Below, in pieces: positions 11,363-24,929 of a stretch of DNA of 64,000 nt. The number at the start of each line of letters is the position of its first letter. The stretch's first letter is position 1. The DNA lies in the NCBI RefSeq assembly GCF_000002425.4, contig NC_037275.1:8764450-8828449 (forward strand), read 5' to 3'. The notes beneath the pieces were generated by a model. The model saw only the letters and a program-made list of their open reading frames with translations. It did no database searches and was not told the origin of the DNA. The translations under genes were made by a program, and so were the position numbers. Source of the DNA: Physcomitrium patens (lineage: Eukaryota; Streptophyta; Bryopsida; Funariales; Funariaceae).

Positions 11363-12702
11363 GAAAAATTGGTATTGAATTTAAAATTTTAAAAATTTAA
11401 ATATTAAATTAATAATATTTTTTATATACAAACTATAAATATTTTAGTAGAAATTCTTTAGTTTAGATTCTACATATGTTGTCTATTGATATTAACTTGT
11501 AGAATTATTATTTTTAATCTTTAAAGTACCAACATTCTAAAAAAGAATTATGTTCTATATATATATATATATATATATATAGTATGAAAAAATCCAATTA
11601 GATAATAAAAGGTAATATATATAGTAATTTTTTTAAAGAAACCATAAATAAAACATAACATTTTTTAAGAATAAAAAAATCTATTGAAGAAAAAATAATT
11701 CTATATTAATTTAAAATATATATTAATATTTATTATTATTTCAATATATACATGATTATATAATATAATGAATATTTCATTGAAAAATGATATCAAATTT
11801 TATCAAAAAAAATAATAATTCTATAGTCATTTTGAATTCAAAATGATTATATTATTTTTCTTTCACATTTTAAGTAAAAAAAGAAAATGTATGATATTAA
11901 AAAAAATCACTGTAATTTTTATGAAAAATATTTATTTTAATATCAAATCTATATATTTTTTTATTATATACTTATAAATTTGTTGATGTATAAAAATCTA
12001 TAATACAACAATACAAACAAATAATAGAAATGTTTACAATATAATTAAACCATATTGTTAATTTATTTTATTTTATTAGGCTGTTTATTTTAGTAATTCT
12101 ATTATACTTTGAGATTTATCTAGTTTTTTTTGTTTAAAATCTAAATTAAACAATGAAAGCACTATGTTATTTTTATGTTTTTGTTGATGCTGAAGTTTAT
12201 TCTACAAGTTCATCAAGTTATAATTCAATTGCCTTGTGATAGTAGATTACTAAAGTAAAAAGTAATATTCTCTTCAATTTATGTTTATTTCTGAATCCCT
12301 GATAAAACTAAAAAAATTAATAGAAACCTAATTATTTAATAAAAGATTATAATGAGATATAAAAGGATTTTATTTGAATTCTTTAAAAAAAAAGGTTTTT
12401 TAGTTAATATAATCTATTATTTTCAAAATTATTTGAATAAACCAAATCAGATTTAACTTTTTGTATCTTAAATTACATTCTTTTAATTTGATTATCTCTT
12501 TTAAGTGATTTTTGAATAATTTTATTTATGAATAATTTTTTCATATTTTAAAAGATAATTAAATTTTTGTTTATGTAATAGAACTATTAGTATATTTCTT
12601 GTTAGCCTCCTTTCTAGAAAGCTAAATTGTATTTTTTCATTGAGATGTTTTGGCCTATAAATTTATGACTTAATGAATCATAGAAGAATTTATTATGTTC
12701 AT

Positions 12703-12704
<2 letters not shown>

Positions 12705-12736
<32 letters not shown>
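12705..12736. repeat. poly-T tract
   Basis: Thirty-two consecutive T residues. Confidence 0.95.
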
Positions 12737-12738
<2 letters not shown>

Positions 12739-13581
12739 CATTTTTATAGTTATTTATCAATTTTAGATTATATTTAGTAAGATTTTACGATGTCTTTTAG
12801 CTATTCTATTGTTGACTTGGATTACATATAATTTCTACCAAGTTTCAAAAAAACCATATATATACATATAAATATTTATATAAATTCTTATAATTTTTAT
12901 CTATTGTCTTTTATTTTGTAGTTTTAAAACTCTAAATTTTATCATTTTCAAAATAAAAATTATTACAACATATTTAGATTTTATGTACATATTTGTATAC
13001 AAACATTAATAAATGGTGTTTTGTTTTCTGAACTTTATTTGAAACATTTATATGTTTTTAAGTGATAATATATTTTATCAAGAGTTGCACTTTGTATTGG
13101 ATTTTTGGAAAATAATGTATAAAACATAAGGCATCACAATATTTTTTTCATAAACAAGTCACTTATATATAGATAGTAGCTTTGAAAACATCAATTCAAT
13201 ATTGCAAAATATCCTTGTTGCAATGTAACCATCAATGAAATGATTATACATAGAATTTTCTATTACTAAGATTTGTATAGTTCAATAGGAATGTCATGGA
13301 TGCCTGAAGAGAACTCTATTTTAGTTAAAATATGGTTTTGTCTAAAAGCATATGATTTTTATAACAAATATTTTAAAACAAGATATTAAATTAGTTAGTT
13401 GAATCTCTTGATATCATTTAAAACAAAATTTTATTTTATTTTAAGAAAATAGAATTAAAAAAATGAATTTTGAATTGAAGGCTCTAAAAAACAAACTTCA
13501 AGTATAATCTACAAAAAAAATATAATTAATAATTAGAAAAAAAAAATCATTTTGAACATATTATGTCTTTATTTAAATATT

Positions 13582-13587
13582 AAAAAA

Positions 13588-13660
<73 letters not shown>
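13582..13660. repeat. poly-A/(CA)n/(TA)n compound repeat
   Basis: A-tract followed by a CA run and then a TA run. This is also the form of an oligo-A tail with adjacent microsatellite, but no retroposon body was recognised upstream. Confidence 0.95.
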
Positions 13661-13663
<3 letters not shown>

Positions 13664-14649
13664 TTTGTTAATAAAATATTAAAAAATTATAATCATTTAT
13701 GTATATAATTTAATATTATATATACATAAATTTTATAAATAAACAACAAAAAAATATGATTTTAGAAAATTCTATCCATTCGTCTGTATCATTTTATTAA
13801 TGTGACTCATCACAGTGAAAATAATGGGTTGTTAACTACCGATCAATTAAAATCAGTTTGGCACAGATATGACTTCATTTCATATTTACAAGTTCATAAA
13901 AAGAAAACTGTTCAAAAAAATATTTTAAAATTTTTTAACTTAAATATTATATATATATATATAATAATTTTTTATACTTTCTTAACTAAAATTTTATATT
14001 ATCAAACAGATGACTTTATAAAGTTAAAAAAACCTAATAATTATACAAGAGATGATAATATAATTATTGCTACAATTTACACATATTATTTTTTTAATAA
14101 ATTACATATATTTAAAAAATTTGATTTTCAATCTTATTTATGTATAAATAGATTTTTGATCATGATGTATTATATCTCACACAAGAATTAATTAAGATTC
14201 AAATTTTATTATAGATAATCTAATGTAAAAATATATAAATTTTTTATATTTAATTTGAAGGATATTATTTTTAATTTTTTATTAATCTATTCAAACTGGT
14301 TTTAGAGAATTAAAAAATAAAAAATTTTACTAATATGTGTTAGTTAGTTAATTAATTAATTTGTTCTAGTATTTGAATTATGGTGCTTAAATTTCTTTCT
14401 AATGTTTTATTTTCTATAGAATTAATATTCAACTAATATTGAAGTGAAAAAAAAAACAAAAAAAATAATGAATAAATAAATAAAAATCCTCTCACTATTT
14501 TAAATTCAATTTTGTATAAATTTTACATAATACCAAAAAATCATGTCATTAAATTCTGTGATTTTTGAGAGAGCTCAATTCTTTGTTTGAAAATCTTAGA
14601 AAATATGAAAAAATAAATAAATCTCACTGGTTGTTGATTTAATTAAATA

Positions 14650-16558
14650 ATTTTATATTTAAAGACACAAAATTAATTACTAAAATATTTTATCATAGAT
14701 TCAATATTAAAGAAGAATATATGCATTCTTCTTCTCAAAATCATCATAGAAATCTTGACATTGGCTAGAAATATCACTTGATGACTTTCCACTATTAAAA
14801 ATGGGCATGGTGTATATAACAAAAGATGGTCCTTCTTTTGTTGCATACATGAAAGCTCTCGCACCTACCACTAAAGGTTTGGATGTTCTAGATTTATATA
14901 TTTCTATTTGACCAATAGAACTTTGAGTTAAACTCTAAGAAAAATCAAGGTTACAAAAATTCTAATCTTTTTTAAAGTTATATTTTTTTAAACACAATAA
15001 TTCTAAAATAATTATATTAAAATAAGGTCTTATTATATTTAATATTACTAAAATATTATGACCACTAGTTGCTACTTTTAAAATAATAGTTTCATAGATA
15101 ACATCTTCAAAAGATAACAAATGACCATCTATTATTTCTATAAGCACATGTTTGATTTTCTTAACTAAAGATATATTTTGTTCTTTGAGAAAGTCTTTGT
15201 CTATAAAACATGTCTAGGCTTTTGAATCTAATAGGGTTAAGACTTTGTGATTTTTTGGTCTTAATTAAAACTTTCATTGTAAAACAAAGTGAGGGACTTG
15301 AGGAAAAAATAGGACCTTCATTACATGTTATGTAAGATTTCAATTGCATGGTTCCTATTGTGATTGGATAAACTTGTTTTTTAACACATCGTTGTCTTTG
15401 GCAACCATGCTCTTCATTTTGTGATTGCGTTGCTTCTTTGGATAATATTGAGTAGTTTACTTGGATTTTCTACAATATAGGCACAAATCTTCTTGATGAT
15501 AACAAGTCTTTTCTTGCTTAGTCTGAGATATAAAATATATTGTGTGAATTTACATAGGCTCTATCCTGGATGAATAATCTTCTAAAAATTTAGAAGTTAT
15601 TGCCATGGCTTAACTTATATTATTCCAAGAAATTTTTTATTCTTGACATCTTTTAAAGAATCAATTGTTGGATGCAATAGCTTGAGTAATAAATTGCTCT
15701 AATGAATCTACTCTTGATATTGTCAATAATAAATCTTTAATATTATATTTCAATCCATATCAAAATCAATTTATAAGAGCTTTTTCATTCTAGTCCATGT
15801 TACAAGCAAGGTTTTGGAATTCGGCAGCATATATGGTAGCTAACCATAATCTTTATCAAAAAGATAAGAGCTTGGTCTTTGCTACTCTTTTTTGATCACT
15901 TTTTTCAAATATGACCATAAATATTTTTAAAAATGAATTCAAATTATAAAATAGTTATAAATCCTTTTTTACCAAAGATACAAATCATGAGAGATCTCTT
16001 CTAGATAAAAATGCATCTATGAATCTAACTTGAGCAAATCCATTAGGGTATTAGAAATGATGCAATCTTAAATAAAGCTTAACTTATTGCAAAAATTTTC
16101 AAAATTTTGACCTTGTTCCATCAAACTTCTTGGGCATACAAATCCTTACCTCCTTTGTACTTATAGAAGTAAGACTTCTTAAATTTGGTTGTATCACTAA
16201 TCTACTTACTTTCTTCTATTATACATCTTCTTGGCATAAATTTTGGACTTCTTTCTTAGGTATAGTAATAATACTTGTGTGGTTGGTATTGATAATGCAT
16301 GAAATTTCTACGCTAAGAGTATTGACAAACTTTTAGAGATTTGCAATAATTACAAATCTATTTTCACTTTTTCTAAGTGTAGCATCCATGATTTTACCTT
16401 CTAATTCAAGAAATGTAATAAATCTACAAATCAAATAAGAAGAAGGTAATTTGCAACCTCTAATGTCAAATGAAAATTTCTACAAAGAAGGATAATCGGC
16501 CCTCTTTAAGAAAAAAATTAGTGTTAAAAAACTAAATTATTTATTTAAAGATAGATAG
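14650..16558 (-). mobile_element. Ty3/gypsy chromovirus fossil B, internal part (gag-protease)
   Basis: Minus-strand remnant of an LTR retrotransposon related to element A. Order on the minus strand: leader (from 16558 down), start of gag near 16400, gag core to about 15750, protease region about 15350-14960, then a spacer that ends near 14650, before reverse transcriptase. Short stretches match the corresponding parts of element A, for example the gag core around 15780-15890 and the protease tail around 14980-15110. It is truncated at its 3' side and broken by many changes. Its 5' LTR lies at 24501-24929, separated from this part by the insertion of element A. Confidence 0.75.
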
Positions 16559-17097
16559 TATCATAGATGTACATAGCTATTCTAATAAATGCCTATATGA
16601 ATAGATAAAAATAGATAAAAATAAGCTAATTTCATAAGAACTTTTAGACAAGCTTCTTAAAAGCTTTATAGATATTGCTTTGACTTTACATGTATTTGTA
16701 GTTGATTGATAGGTTAGAAACTTGGTTAAAAAATTAACCATGTATTAATAGCTTACAAAATAAGCTAACTATGAGGCATACATATAGAAAACTTGTCTAG
16801 CAAGTTAAAATATCTATCTTGCAAAGTCAACATGTTTTGGAGGTCTTATATAACATAGCCACGTAGCTCTAAGTTAAGAGTATATATGGAGGCAAGAGTG
16901 AAGCTTCATTACTCTCGTCAATGCCTTTTCTAGTCCTTTGTCTTATTTCAAGACTTTTAGTCTTCTTGTTTTTGGCAATAGCCATTTAAGTTCAATATTA
17001 TAACATCTTCAAGTGACTTTTTAGTTCCTTTTAGTGATACAAGAGTATATTAAAGTTTTTCTTTCTTCAAGATTCATATCCTTGACAATTTCAGAAG
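16559..17097 (+). repeat. 5' LTR of element A
   Basis: Direct repeat of 23875-24404, about 539 bp. The start aligns with the TGTC of the 3' copy and the end aligns with a CA. Confidence 0.8.
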
Positions 17098-18865
17098 AGT
17101 GCTAACTTATTATTTCTATCTTATTTTAGAAGTGAGAGGATTATCTTAATTCTATTGTTGTATTTTGAAGGTTGCGGACTATCTACTTTTAAACAAAAAA
17201 TCTTATTTTCTAACTTTGATCTTTTTCCTAAAGAGAGTAGATTACCACTCTTTGTGGAAATTTTCATTTGGTATTAGAGTTTGTGGATTATTCTCGTCTA
17301 ATTTGACTTTTTAAATTTGTTTGAATTATCTATGGAAGGAAAATTTATGGATGCTATTTTCAGTAGAAGTAAGAATAGATTTGTAACTATTTTAGATCTT
17401 CATAAGCTTGTCAACACTCTAAGAGTAAGAATCTCACATATTTCAAATATAAATCATGGAAGTATTATGCCTATGCATATGGAAGAAGTTCAGAATCTGC
17501 AGCAAAAAGTTGTACAATTGAAGGAAATAAATAGATCGACCTTATAACCAAATTTAGGGAGTTTTTTTTTTTCTACAAGTATAGCAAGGAGAAAGATAAG
17601 TATGCATGGGAAGTTTGATGGAAGAAGATCATAATTTTGAGGATTTTTGCAATAAGTCAAGCTCTATCTAAAATTGCATTTCTTCCAATACCTTGATGGA
17701 TTTACTCAAGTCGGATTCATAGGTACTTATCTATCAAGAAGTGCTCTCTCTTGGTTTGCATGTTTAATAGAAAAAGATTCGCAACTCCTGTATGATTTAG
17801 ATTCATTCTTAAAAGTATTTATGGTCACATTTGGAGAATGTGATCAAAAAAGAGTAGCAGAGAGCAAGCTCTTATCTTTATGGCAAGGATTACAGTCAAC
17901 CACTATATATATTGTTGAATTCTAAAACCTTGCTTGCAACATGGATAAGAATAATAAAGCCCTTATCAATCAACTTTGATATGAATTAAAAGATAATTTC
18001 AAAGATTTATTACTAACAATGCAAAAGGTAAAATTTGCATAATCCTAGTAAAGGTCCAAATTTCTTCTCAGATCCTTCACCTTGTTTTATAATAGAAGTT
18101 TATTTAGGACCAAAAAATCACAAAGTCTTAGCTTTATTAGCTTCACGAGCATCAACCTATTTTATAGATAAAGATTTTGTTAAAAAATAAGAGATATTAA
18201 AAGCCAAAAAAACTAAACCGAAACATATAGAAGTCATATATGATCATTTACTATCTTCTAGAGATTTTATGTATGAGATTGTTTCTTTAGATATAGAAAT
18301 TAAAAATCATAATAGCATAATAATATTTAATATAATAAGATTTCCATCCAATTCGGTTATTTTAGGATTATCTTAGTTAAAAAAGTATAATCTTAAGATA
18401 GATTATATTTTTTGTAAGCTTAATTAAGATTATTGATAGTCTAATCTAAAATTTCATAAGTCAAGTAGAAATACATAAGTTTAGTACATCCAAATCTTTT
18501 CTAGTAGGTGCAAGAGATTTTATTCATGTTGCAAAAAATAAACTATCTTTTATTTTATATGCCATGCTTATTTTTGATGGAAAGAAGATGTTAAGTGATA
18601 TTCTTAGCTAATATTAAGATTTCTAGGAAGTTTTGAAAAAAGAAACACAGATATTATTTTTGAGCATTGTTCTTATGATAGTTCCATCGATCTTTACAAA
18701 AGAGCTTACTCACTATTTTGATCAATCTATAGCTTATCACAAAACGAGTTGATTGCACTCAAAAAGTACATTAATGAAAACTTTGCTACAAATTTTATAC
18801 ATAATTATAAATCTCCAACCAAGGCTCCTATCTTATTTATAAAGAAAAAAGACAAATCTCTACGG

Positions 18866-20189
18866 TGTCGTATTACATGTTGTCTTGTTTAGGCATGCAC
18901 CGAGTACCTAGTTGTGGAAGGTGAGGTTGTGTTTCACAAGTATCCAAGAAATCCTAATAGATTTCATCCATATAAAAAGAATATAATCTGAATTTCAATC
19001 CAAAAAAGCTAAAAAACTTTCTTCTTAGTAGTCTTAATCATATATAAATCCCAATTATCTTGTTATTTTTATATTTAAGTAATTTAGATTTTTCTTATAA
19101 GTTCTTATTCTAATCAATGAGCTTTAACAAGATGTAACATCTAATCTAACCATGTACTTGATGCAAAATTTTGCATGCAATCGTCAATGTAAGTCTTTTA
19201 TATGCTCGAGAATTTTTAACCCAATCCAACTAACATATTGTGAAGAAACCTCCAAAATTTGCACTGGTGTCACTAAGCTGCCTACTTGAAAAGTGAAGCA
19301 AAAATCCTAGCAGTGATTTCTCCTTCTTTAATTGTTAATTTTGATTCAAAATTGGTATGTAGCTTGATCTTTAAGTCCTTCTACATCATGCCAAATTTCA
19401 ACTTGATGCAACTAGTAGATTTCTAGATATCATAGAAACCCTATCCAATTCCAAACTACCACCTTCCAAAACCCTCTTGTGCTAAGAATCAGATATCTCT
19501 AAACCACATTGTTAGATTATCACAAAATTTTGTATACACTTAGTACACCCAATAATCCAAATAATATCAAATTTTGAACTGTAGATGCTACACCAATTAC
19601 ACGAACTAGCCAAAATTTCTAGCCCTAATTATATTATATAAAATCCAAATCACCAATATAAACCCTAATTTTAAATAATGATTGCTAAGTCCTCAAAAAC
19701 CTTCCAAAAACCATTCTTATGCCTTGAAAAAGAACTTTAAGCTAGCTTTTAAATCCTAATCTTCGATCTTCAAATGATCTTCTATTTTATCCTAAGCCAT
19801 TGTTTTAATGGCTAGAGGTTTGATTTCGACCCTATCTCACAAATGGTCGACCTCCGGGTATCAAATTATCCTATCCTAAGGATTTTTTAGTCCAACCTTA
19901 CTCTCAACTTAACCCTAGTACCAAATATAATAATTATTTATCTCTTCTTATCTGATTTTATCAATTTATGGTCTTTCTAAGATAGTAGAAGAATCTCTAC
20001 AACCTAGAAGGTAAAATTACTAACTAACCTTCAACCTACTAACTATTAAGATAAAAAAAATAACCTAAGATGCTTTTGTTAAAGCCATGTTTAGATACCT
20101 CAAGTTATAATTGAACTAAGATAATTAGATATTAATTAGAAATTTAATTTTGATTATAATTTCACTATATAGTTGTATTATATCACCAA
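18866..20189. mobile_element. solo-LTR-like insertion within element A reverse transcriptase
   Basis: About 1.32 kb of non-coding DNA interrupts the reverse-transcriptase region exactly where the family has continuous coding sequence. It begins TGTCGTATTACATG, ends near CACCA, and is bordered by TACGG on the left and AACAG on the right, which may be a diverged 5-bp target duplication. TG...CA ends, length and lack of coding suggest a solo LTR of another family. No second copy in the window confirms this. Confidence 0.5.
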
Positions 20190-20953
20190 AACAGATGTGT
20201 GTAGATTATCAAAGACTCAATAAGATCACCATCAAGAATAAGTATCATCTACTTTTGATTTCAAGTCTTCTTGATCAATTCAATCAAGCAAAGAACTTTA
20301 CAAAAATTGATCTATGAGAAGCATATAATCTAATATGCATTAAAAAAAGAGATGAATAAAAAAATATATTTTTAATTAAGTATAGGCATTTTAAATATAA
20401 TGTCATGCCTTTTGGACTCACAAATGCACCAGCTGCTTTTCAACATCTAATGAATGATGTCTTTTGTGAGTTTCTTGATGATTTTGTCTTTTGTTATTTG
20501 AGCGACATCTTAATCTACTTTAAGAATATATAAGAGCATGGAATTCATGTCTATTATGTATTACAAAAACTTAGAGATGTGGAATTATATACAAATGTAA
20601 AAAAGTGTGTATTCTATACTACTCAAGTTGGCTTCCTCAGATACATCATTTTCAATGAAGGATTAATGATGGATCCGAAGAAGGTCTAGACTATCATAGA
20701 TTGGAAGATTCCAAAAACAATAAAGGATGTGCAATGCTTTTTAAGCTTTGCCAATTATTATTGAACCTCCATCAAGAATTTTTTTCAAATTATAGCTACA
20801 CTTATACATTTGACTCGTAAAGGTAAACTTGAGTAGAGTAAAGAAGCGGAAGCATCATTTGATGCTTTAAAAAATGAGTTTATTTTTTTATTAATTTTAT
20901 ATTATATTGAATTTTTTTAGGTATTTTTTATGGAAACAACTTCACCAAACTTT

Positions 20954-21485
20954 ATGAAATAAGATTGATCTATCTCAAGTATCAAAGACCTTTCTAATCC
21001 ATAGCAATATAGAACTTCATCATAAGTTAGGACAAAGTGTACTAGAACAAAACTGAATAAATCTAAACAAAATGGAACATAGAAGATAAAATTAAGCAAC
21101 TGGAATTAGAATAAAATAGAACAAAATATAAAAATATAAAATCCAATTGTATTAAGAAAAAAGATCCAAAGCCATACTTGACGAAATACCACAAAAGATC
21201 CTAGCCAATCCTACTTATACTTTATTCTACTATCGTGGACTTTCTAGAATGTTCTAAGATAATAGACTCCACTTAAATAATCACCTTAAACTCCTTCTAG
21301 AAAGTTCCATAGTAGACCCTACCTAAATAATTACTTTAAACTCTTTTTAGAATATTCTATGGTAGATCCTACCTAATCCATTAACTTAATCTCAATTCTA
21401 AAAACTTCCATAATTTTTCAAATAAGGGTTTAACTATCTATGTCTATATATTAATAATACAAATATCTTATCTATACCATGTTAT
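20954..21485. mobile_element. 532-bp unclassified insertion in element A RNase H
   Basis: The RNase H region is interrupted by 532 bp bordered by direct repeats ACTTT (20949-20953 and 21486-21490). The insert has no coding capacity. Its 3' half carries three to four spaced copies of a GAA-nn-TTC motif near 21241, 21295, 21345 and 21395. It may be a solo LTR or a non-autonomous element; its ends are not diagnostic. Confidence 0.5.
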
Positions 21486-23874
21486 ACTTTGCCTTGAGTG
21501 TAGTATTATCACAAATGGAAGCAAATGATAAACCCCATCTAATAGCTTTCCATTCCAAAAAAATTTCAGCAACCAAGATTAATTATGATATCCATAACAA
21601 AGAGCTCCTTACAATCATGGATTCATTTTAAGAATGACATCATTATTTAGAAGGCACCTTGAGTTTAGTCATTATATATACAGATCATAAGAAATTCAAA
21701 TATTTTATCTTAGTAGATGTTTTAAATTATTGCCTTACTCGTTGGAACATGTCTTTATCAAGATTTGATTTTAAGAATACTTATTGGCCCAAATAACAAT
21801 AAGATTTATTGGATGTACTTTCTAGATGTTCTTATCTTACACCAAAAGAAGTAGTTAAATCTTTTGATTAATAAAAAATAATTCTCTTAAAGCTAGAACA
21901 TTTTCACCTTTAAGCAACAAAATCAACATTGATGATTGATTCAAAATTTGTCAAGCAAATTCAATCAAGTATGTCCTTTGATCTCCTTGTTTATGATATC
22001 AAGAATAATTCTTCTAAGTCTCATAATACTTTGAAGATTGATTTCAAGAACAATCTACTCTATTTTGAGAGATAATCATATATTCCAAAAGGTGGAGTAC
22101 AATTACATGTTCTTCAAACTCATCATGTCTTTTCAACAATTAGACATTTTAGATACAATAAGACTTTGGATTTAATATCGAGAGATTTTTAGTAGCCTCA
22201 AATGAAAAAGGTAATCAAAGACTTTGTACAATTATGTGATATTTGTTCAAGATTCAAAACTCCTTTCTATTGACCTTATGGACTTCTTCAACCATTACCT
22301 ATTCTAAAACAACTATGGTCTTTCATTTTTATGGATTTTATTATTATTTTATTTTTATTATTTTATTATTTTAATCTAAGGTTCATATGATTCTATATTT
22401 GTGGTAATAGATCATTTTACCAAGATGGCACATTTTTTACCATATACAAAATCTATCACAAGTAAAAGAATGGCTAAACTATTTCTTAACAACAACTATT
22501 ACTATCACAAATTACCTAAAGATATTATAATAGATAGAGAAACTTAATTTATATCAAGATTTTGAAAAATCCTAATTAAAATTTTAAAGGTGAATATAAA
22601 ACTCTCTTTGACTTTTCATCCTCAAACTAATAGGCAAACAAAATAGATGAATCAAGTTTTGGAGTAATACTTGAGGTATACCATCAACTATCATCAAGAT
22701 GATTGGACAACTCTTTTACCATAAGCAAAGTTTACGTGCAATAATTTGGCACATTCATCCATTCAACAAACACTTTTTTTATCAATTATGGTTATTATCT
22801 TTAACTTGATACTTTTGACTTTTCAAAAGTTGATAATCATGCAACAAAAGATTTAGCAAATCGTTTATCACAGCTACATGCAACAATAAAGGCGTACTTA
22901 AAGGAAGCTCAAGAATCACAAAAAATTAATATAGATGTTTATTGTAAGGAACAACTATAATTCAAGATAGGTGACAAGGTATAATTATTTTGTAGCAATA
23001 TCAAGACTACTTGTCTTTGTGACAAGATGGACTATCATAGGCTTAGACCTTTTCTTATTAGTAAATAAGTCAATCTTGTTACTTTTTTATTATATCTAGC
23101 GGAGTCCATAAAAATCCATCATGTATTTCACATGTCCCTTTTTGAAGCATATAAGACAATGAATATCTTAAGAAGAAGATAAATTCCACCTCTCCCTATA
23201 GAAGTGGATAATAATCAAGAGTTTAAGGTAGAAGAAATCTTAGATTCAAGGCAGTGCCAAAATAGGTTGGAATATCTTGTTCATTGGCATGGATATGATA
23301 TTAGTGAATGCACATGGAAGTCAGCAAAGAATCTTACAAATATAGAAAAGAAAGTTGAAGCTTTTTATTAACAACATCCATTAAAACTAAGATAAAGAAT
23401 AGTAAATCTTTGCTATAACCAATAACTAGCAGATTCAACTCAAGAGCTTTTATTTGCGAACTTATCAGATAAGCTATTATAATTGTTACAACCTTCAAGA
23501 CAATGAAATCAAGATGAATATCCTCAAGAATAACATGTCTTTTCTTGAATAGATGAAGAGATACAACGTGTTTGATATTACGACCTTGGAAGAGAGTCCC
23601 GATGTTTGGAGATTTTATTAGAGGTAAGAAAATCTTCTAACGATATTCCAAATATTTTATTTGAAAAAATTTACAAAGACCTCAACAACGATCAAATAAC
23701 AAGATGGTCTTTTTGCTCTGGTATAAGATACTATCAATGATTAAGAGGATCTATCAACTATCTTTGAAGAGAACAAAAAACAGAGTATGTGGCAAAAATA
23801 ATTCTTCGCATCTTGGATTTCTTCAATATGTGAAGACTGCTCTTTTTGGAACTTGTCTCTAAAAGAGAAAATAA

Positions 23875-24404
23875 TGTCATTGATATATATAGGCATTCTA
23901 ATAAATACCTATGTGATTAGGTAAAAATAAATAAAAGTAACTTAATTTCATAAGATCTTCTAAAAAAGCTTCCTAGAAGCTTCATAGAGGGTGCTTTGAC
24001 TTTACATGTGTTTATAATTGATTAGTAGGTTAGAAACTTGGTCAAAAAGTTAACCATGACTTGACAACTTGCAAAATAAGCTAACTATGTGGCACACATG
24101 TAGAAATCTTACCTTGCAAGCTTAGATACGTTTAATGCAAAGTTAACACATTCTAGAGGTCCTATAAGATATTGCTACATAGCTTTTAGTTAAGAGCATA
24201 TATGGAGGCAAGAATGAAGCCTTCTTCACTCTTGTCAACACCTTTTTAGTTCTTAGTCTTATTTCAAGACTTTTTAGTCTTCTTGTTTTTGGCAATAGCC
24301 ATTCTAGTTCAATATTATAAGATCTTTGAGTGACTTTCTATTTTTTTTTAGTGATACAAGATTGTATTGAAGATTTTCTTTCTTCAAGATTCATATCCTT
24401 TACA
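23875..24404 (+). repeat. 3' LTR of element A
   Basis: About 530 bp. It begins TGTCATTG directly after a polypurine tract and ends TTTACA, matching the 5' LTR along its whole length with scattered differences. Confidence 0.8.
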
Positions 24405-24929
24405 AGTAGTCTGCAATCTTCAAAATATAACAATAAATGTAGAATAATCTACTCGCTTTTAAAACAAAATCAAAACAATGAATTAACACTCTTGTCAAAC
24501 TATCAAGGACATGAATCAAAACAAAAAGAACCTTAAAATATTTTTGTATAATTGAAGAAGAATAAATATTCATTGCAAAAGAAGGCTTCACTTGTGTCTC
24601 TATATATACTATTTAACTAAAAGCTACATAGTTTTGTTCTATAGGACCTCTGACATGTGTTTGAATTTTAAGATACATGTCTTACCTTGCAAGGAATTTT
24701 TTTTAAATGTGTGCTACATAGTTAGCTTGTTCCACAAGCTATTAATATGTGTGATTTATGGCTAACTTATTAACTAAGTTTTTAACCTACAAATACATGT
24801 AAAGTCAAAATTGCATCTATAAAGCTTCTAAGAAGTTTTTCTAAAAGATATTATAAAATTAATTTACTTTTACCTACTTCTATCTTATCATATAGGTAAT
24901 TGTTGGAGTAAATATGTATATTAAAGATA
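24405..24929 (-). mobile_element. 5' LTR and leader start of fossil B
   Basis: Minus-strand copy of the same LTR type as element A. The LTR runs about 24929-24501 on the minus strand, followed by the first part of the leader (24500-24405). The leader resumes at 16558 on the other side of element A, which shows that A inserted into B just downstream of B's LTR. Decayed. Confidence 0.75.

Larger units (their letters stand above)
8961..14649. other. AT-rich gene-poor stretch
   Basis: Very AT-rich, dense in homopolymers and TA repeats. The one longer open frame (129 codons from 13802) is rich in Ile, Phe, Tyr and Lys, as expected from composition, and has no domain. No host gene, RNA gene or clear transposon domain was recognised. 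Confidence 0.55.
16559..24404 (+). mobile_element. Ty3/gypsy chromovirus fossil A, both LTRs present
   Basis: A 7.8-kb LTR retrotransposon fossil. LTRs lie at 16559-17097 and 23875-24404. Parts in order: leader; gag about 17317-18020; protease about 18090-18430; reverse transcriptase split by an insertion, about 18800-18865 and 20190-20900 (motif [13 protein letters not shown] at about 20408); RNase H about 20930-21850, also split by an insertion; integrase about 22050-22960; chromodomain about 23190-23370 (LEYLVHWHGYD near 23260). A purine tract (AAAAGAGAAAA) directly precedes the 3' LTR. The chromodomain places it among chromoviruses, which as a group target heterochromatin. It is decayed, with many breaks. 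The LTRs differ by roughly 15-20% by eye, so it is old. It sits inside element B; GATAG and AGTAG at its two ends may be a diverged 5-bp target duplication. Confidence 0.85.

Noticed and set aside
13802-14191. 129-codon plus-strand open frame
   Set aside because: Ile/Phe/Tyr/Lys-rich composition is what AT-rich DNA gives by chance; no similarity recognised.
17269-17280. TGGTATTAGAGT as initiator-tRNA primer-binding site of element A directly after a 708-bp LTR
   Set aside because: Resembles the usual plant site, but the two LTR copies end together at a CA near 17097/24404, so this motif lies about 170 bp inside the leader; left unassigned.
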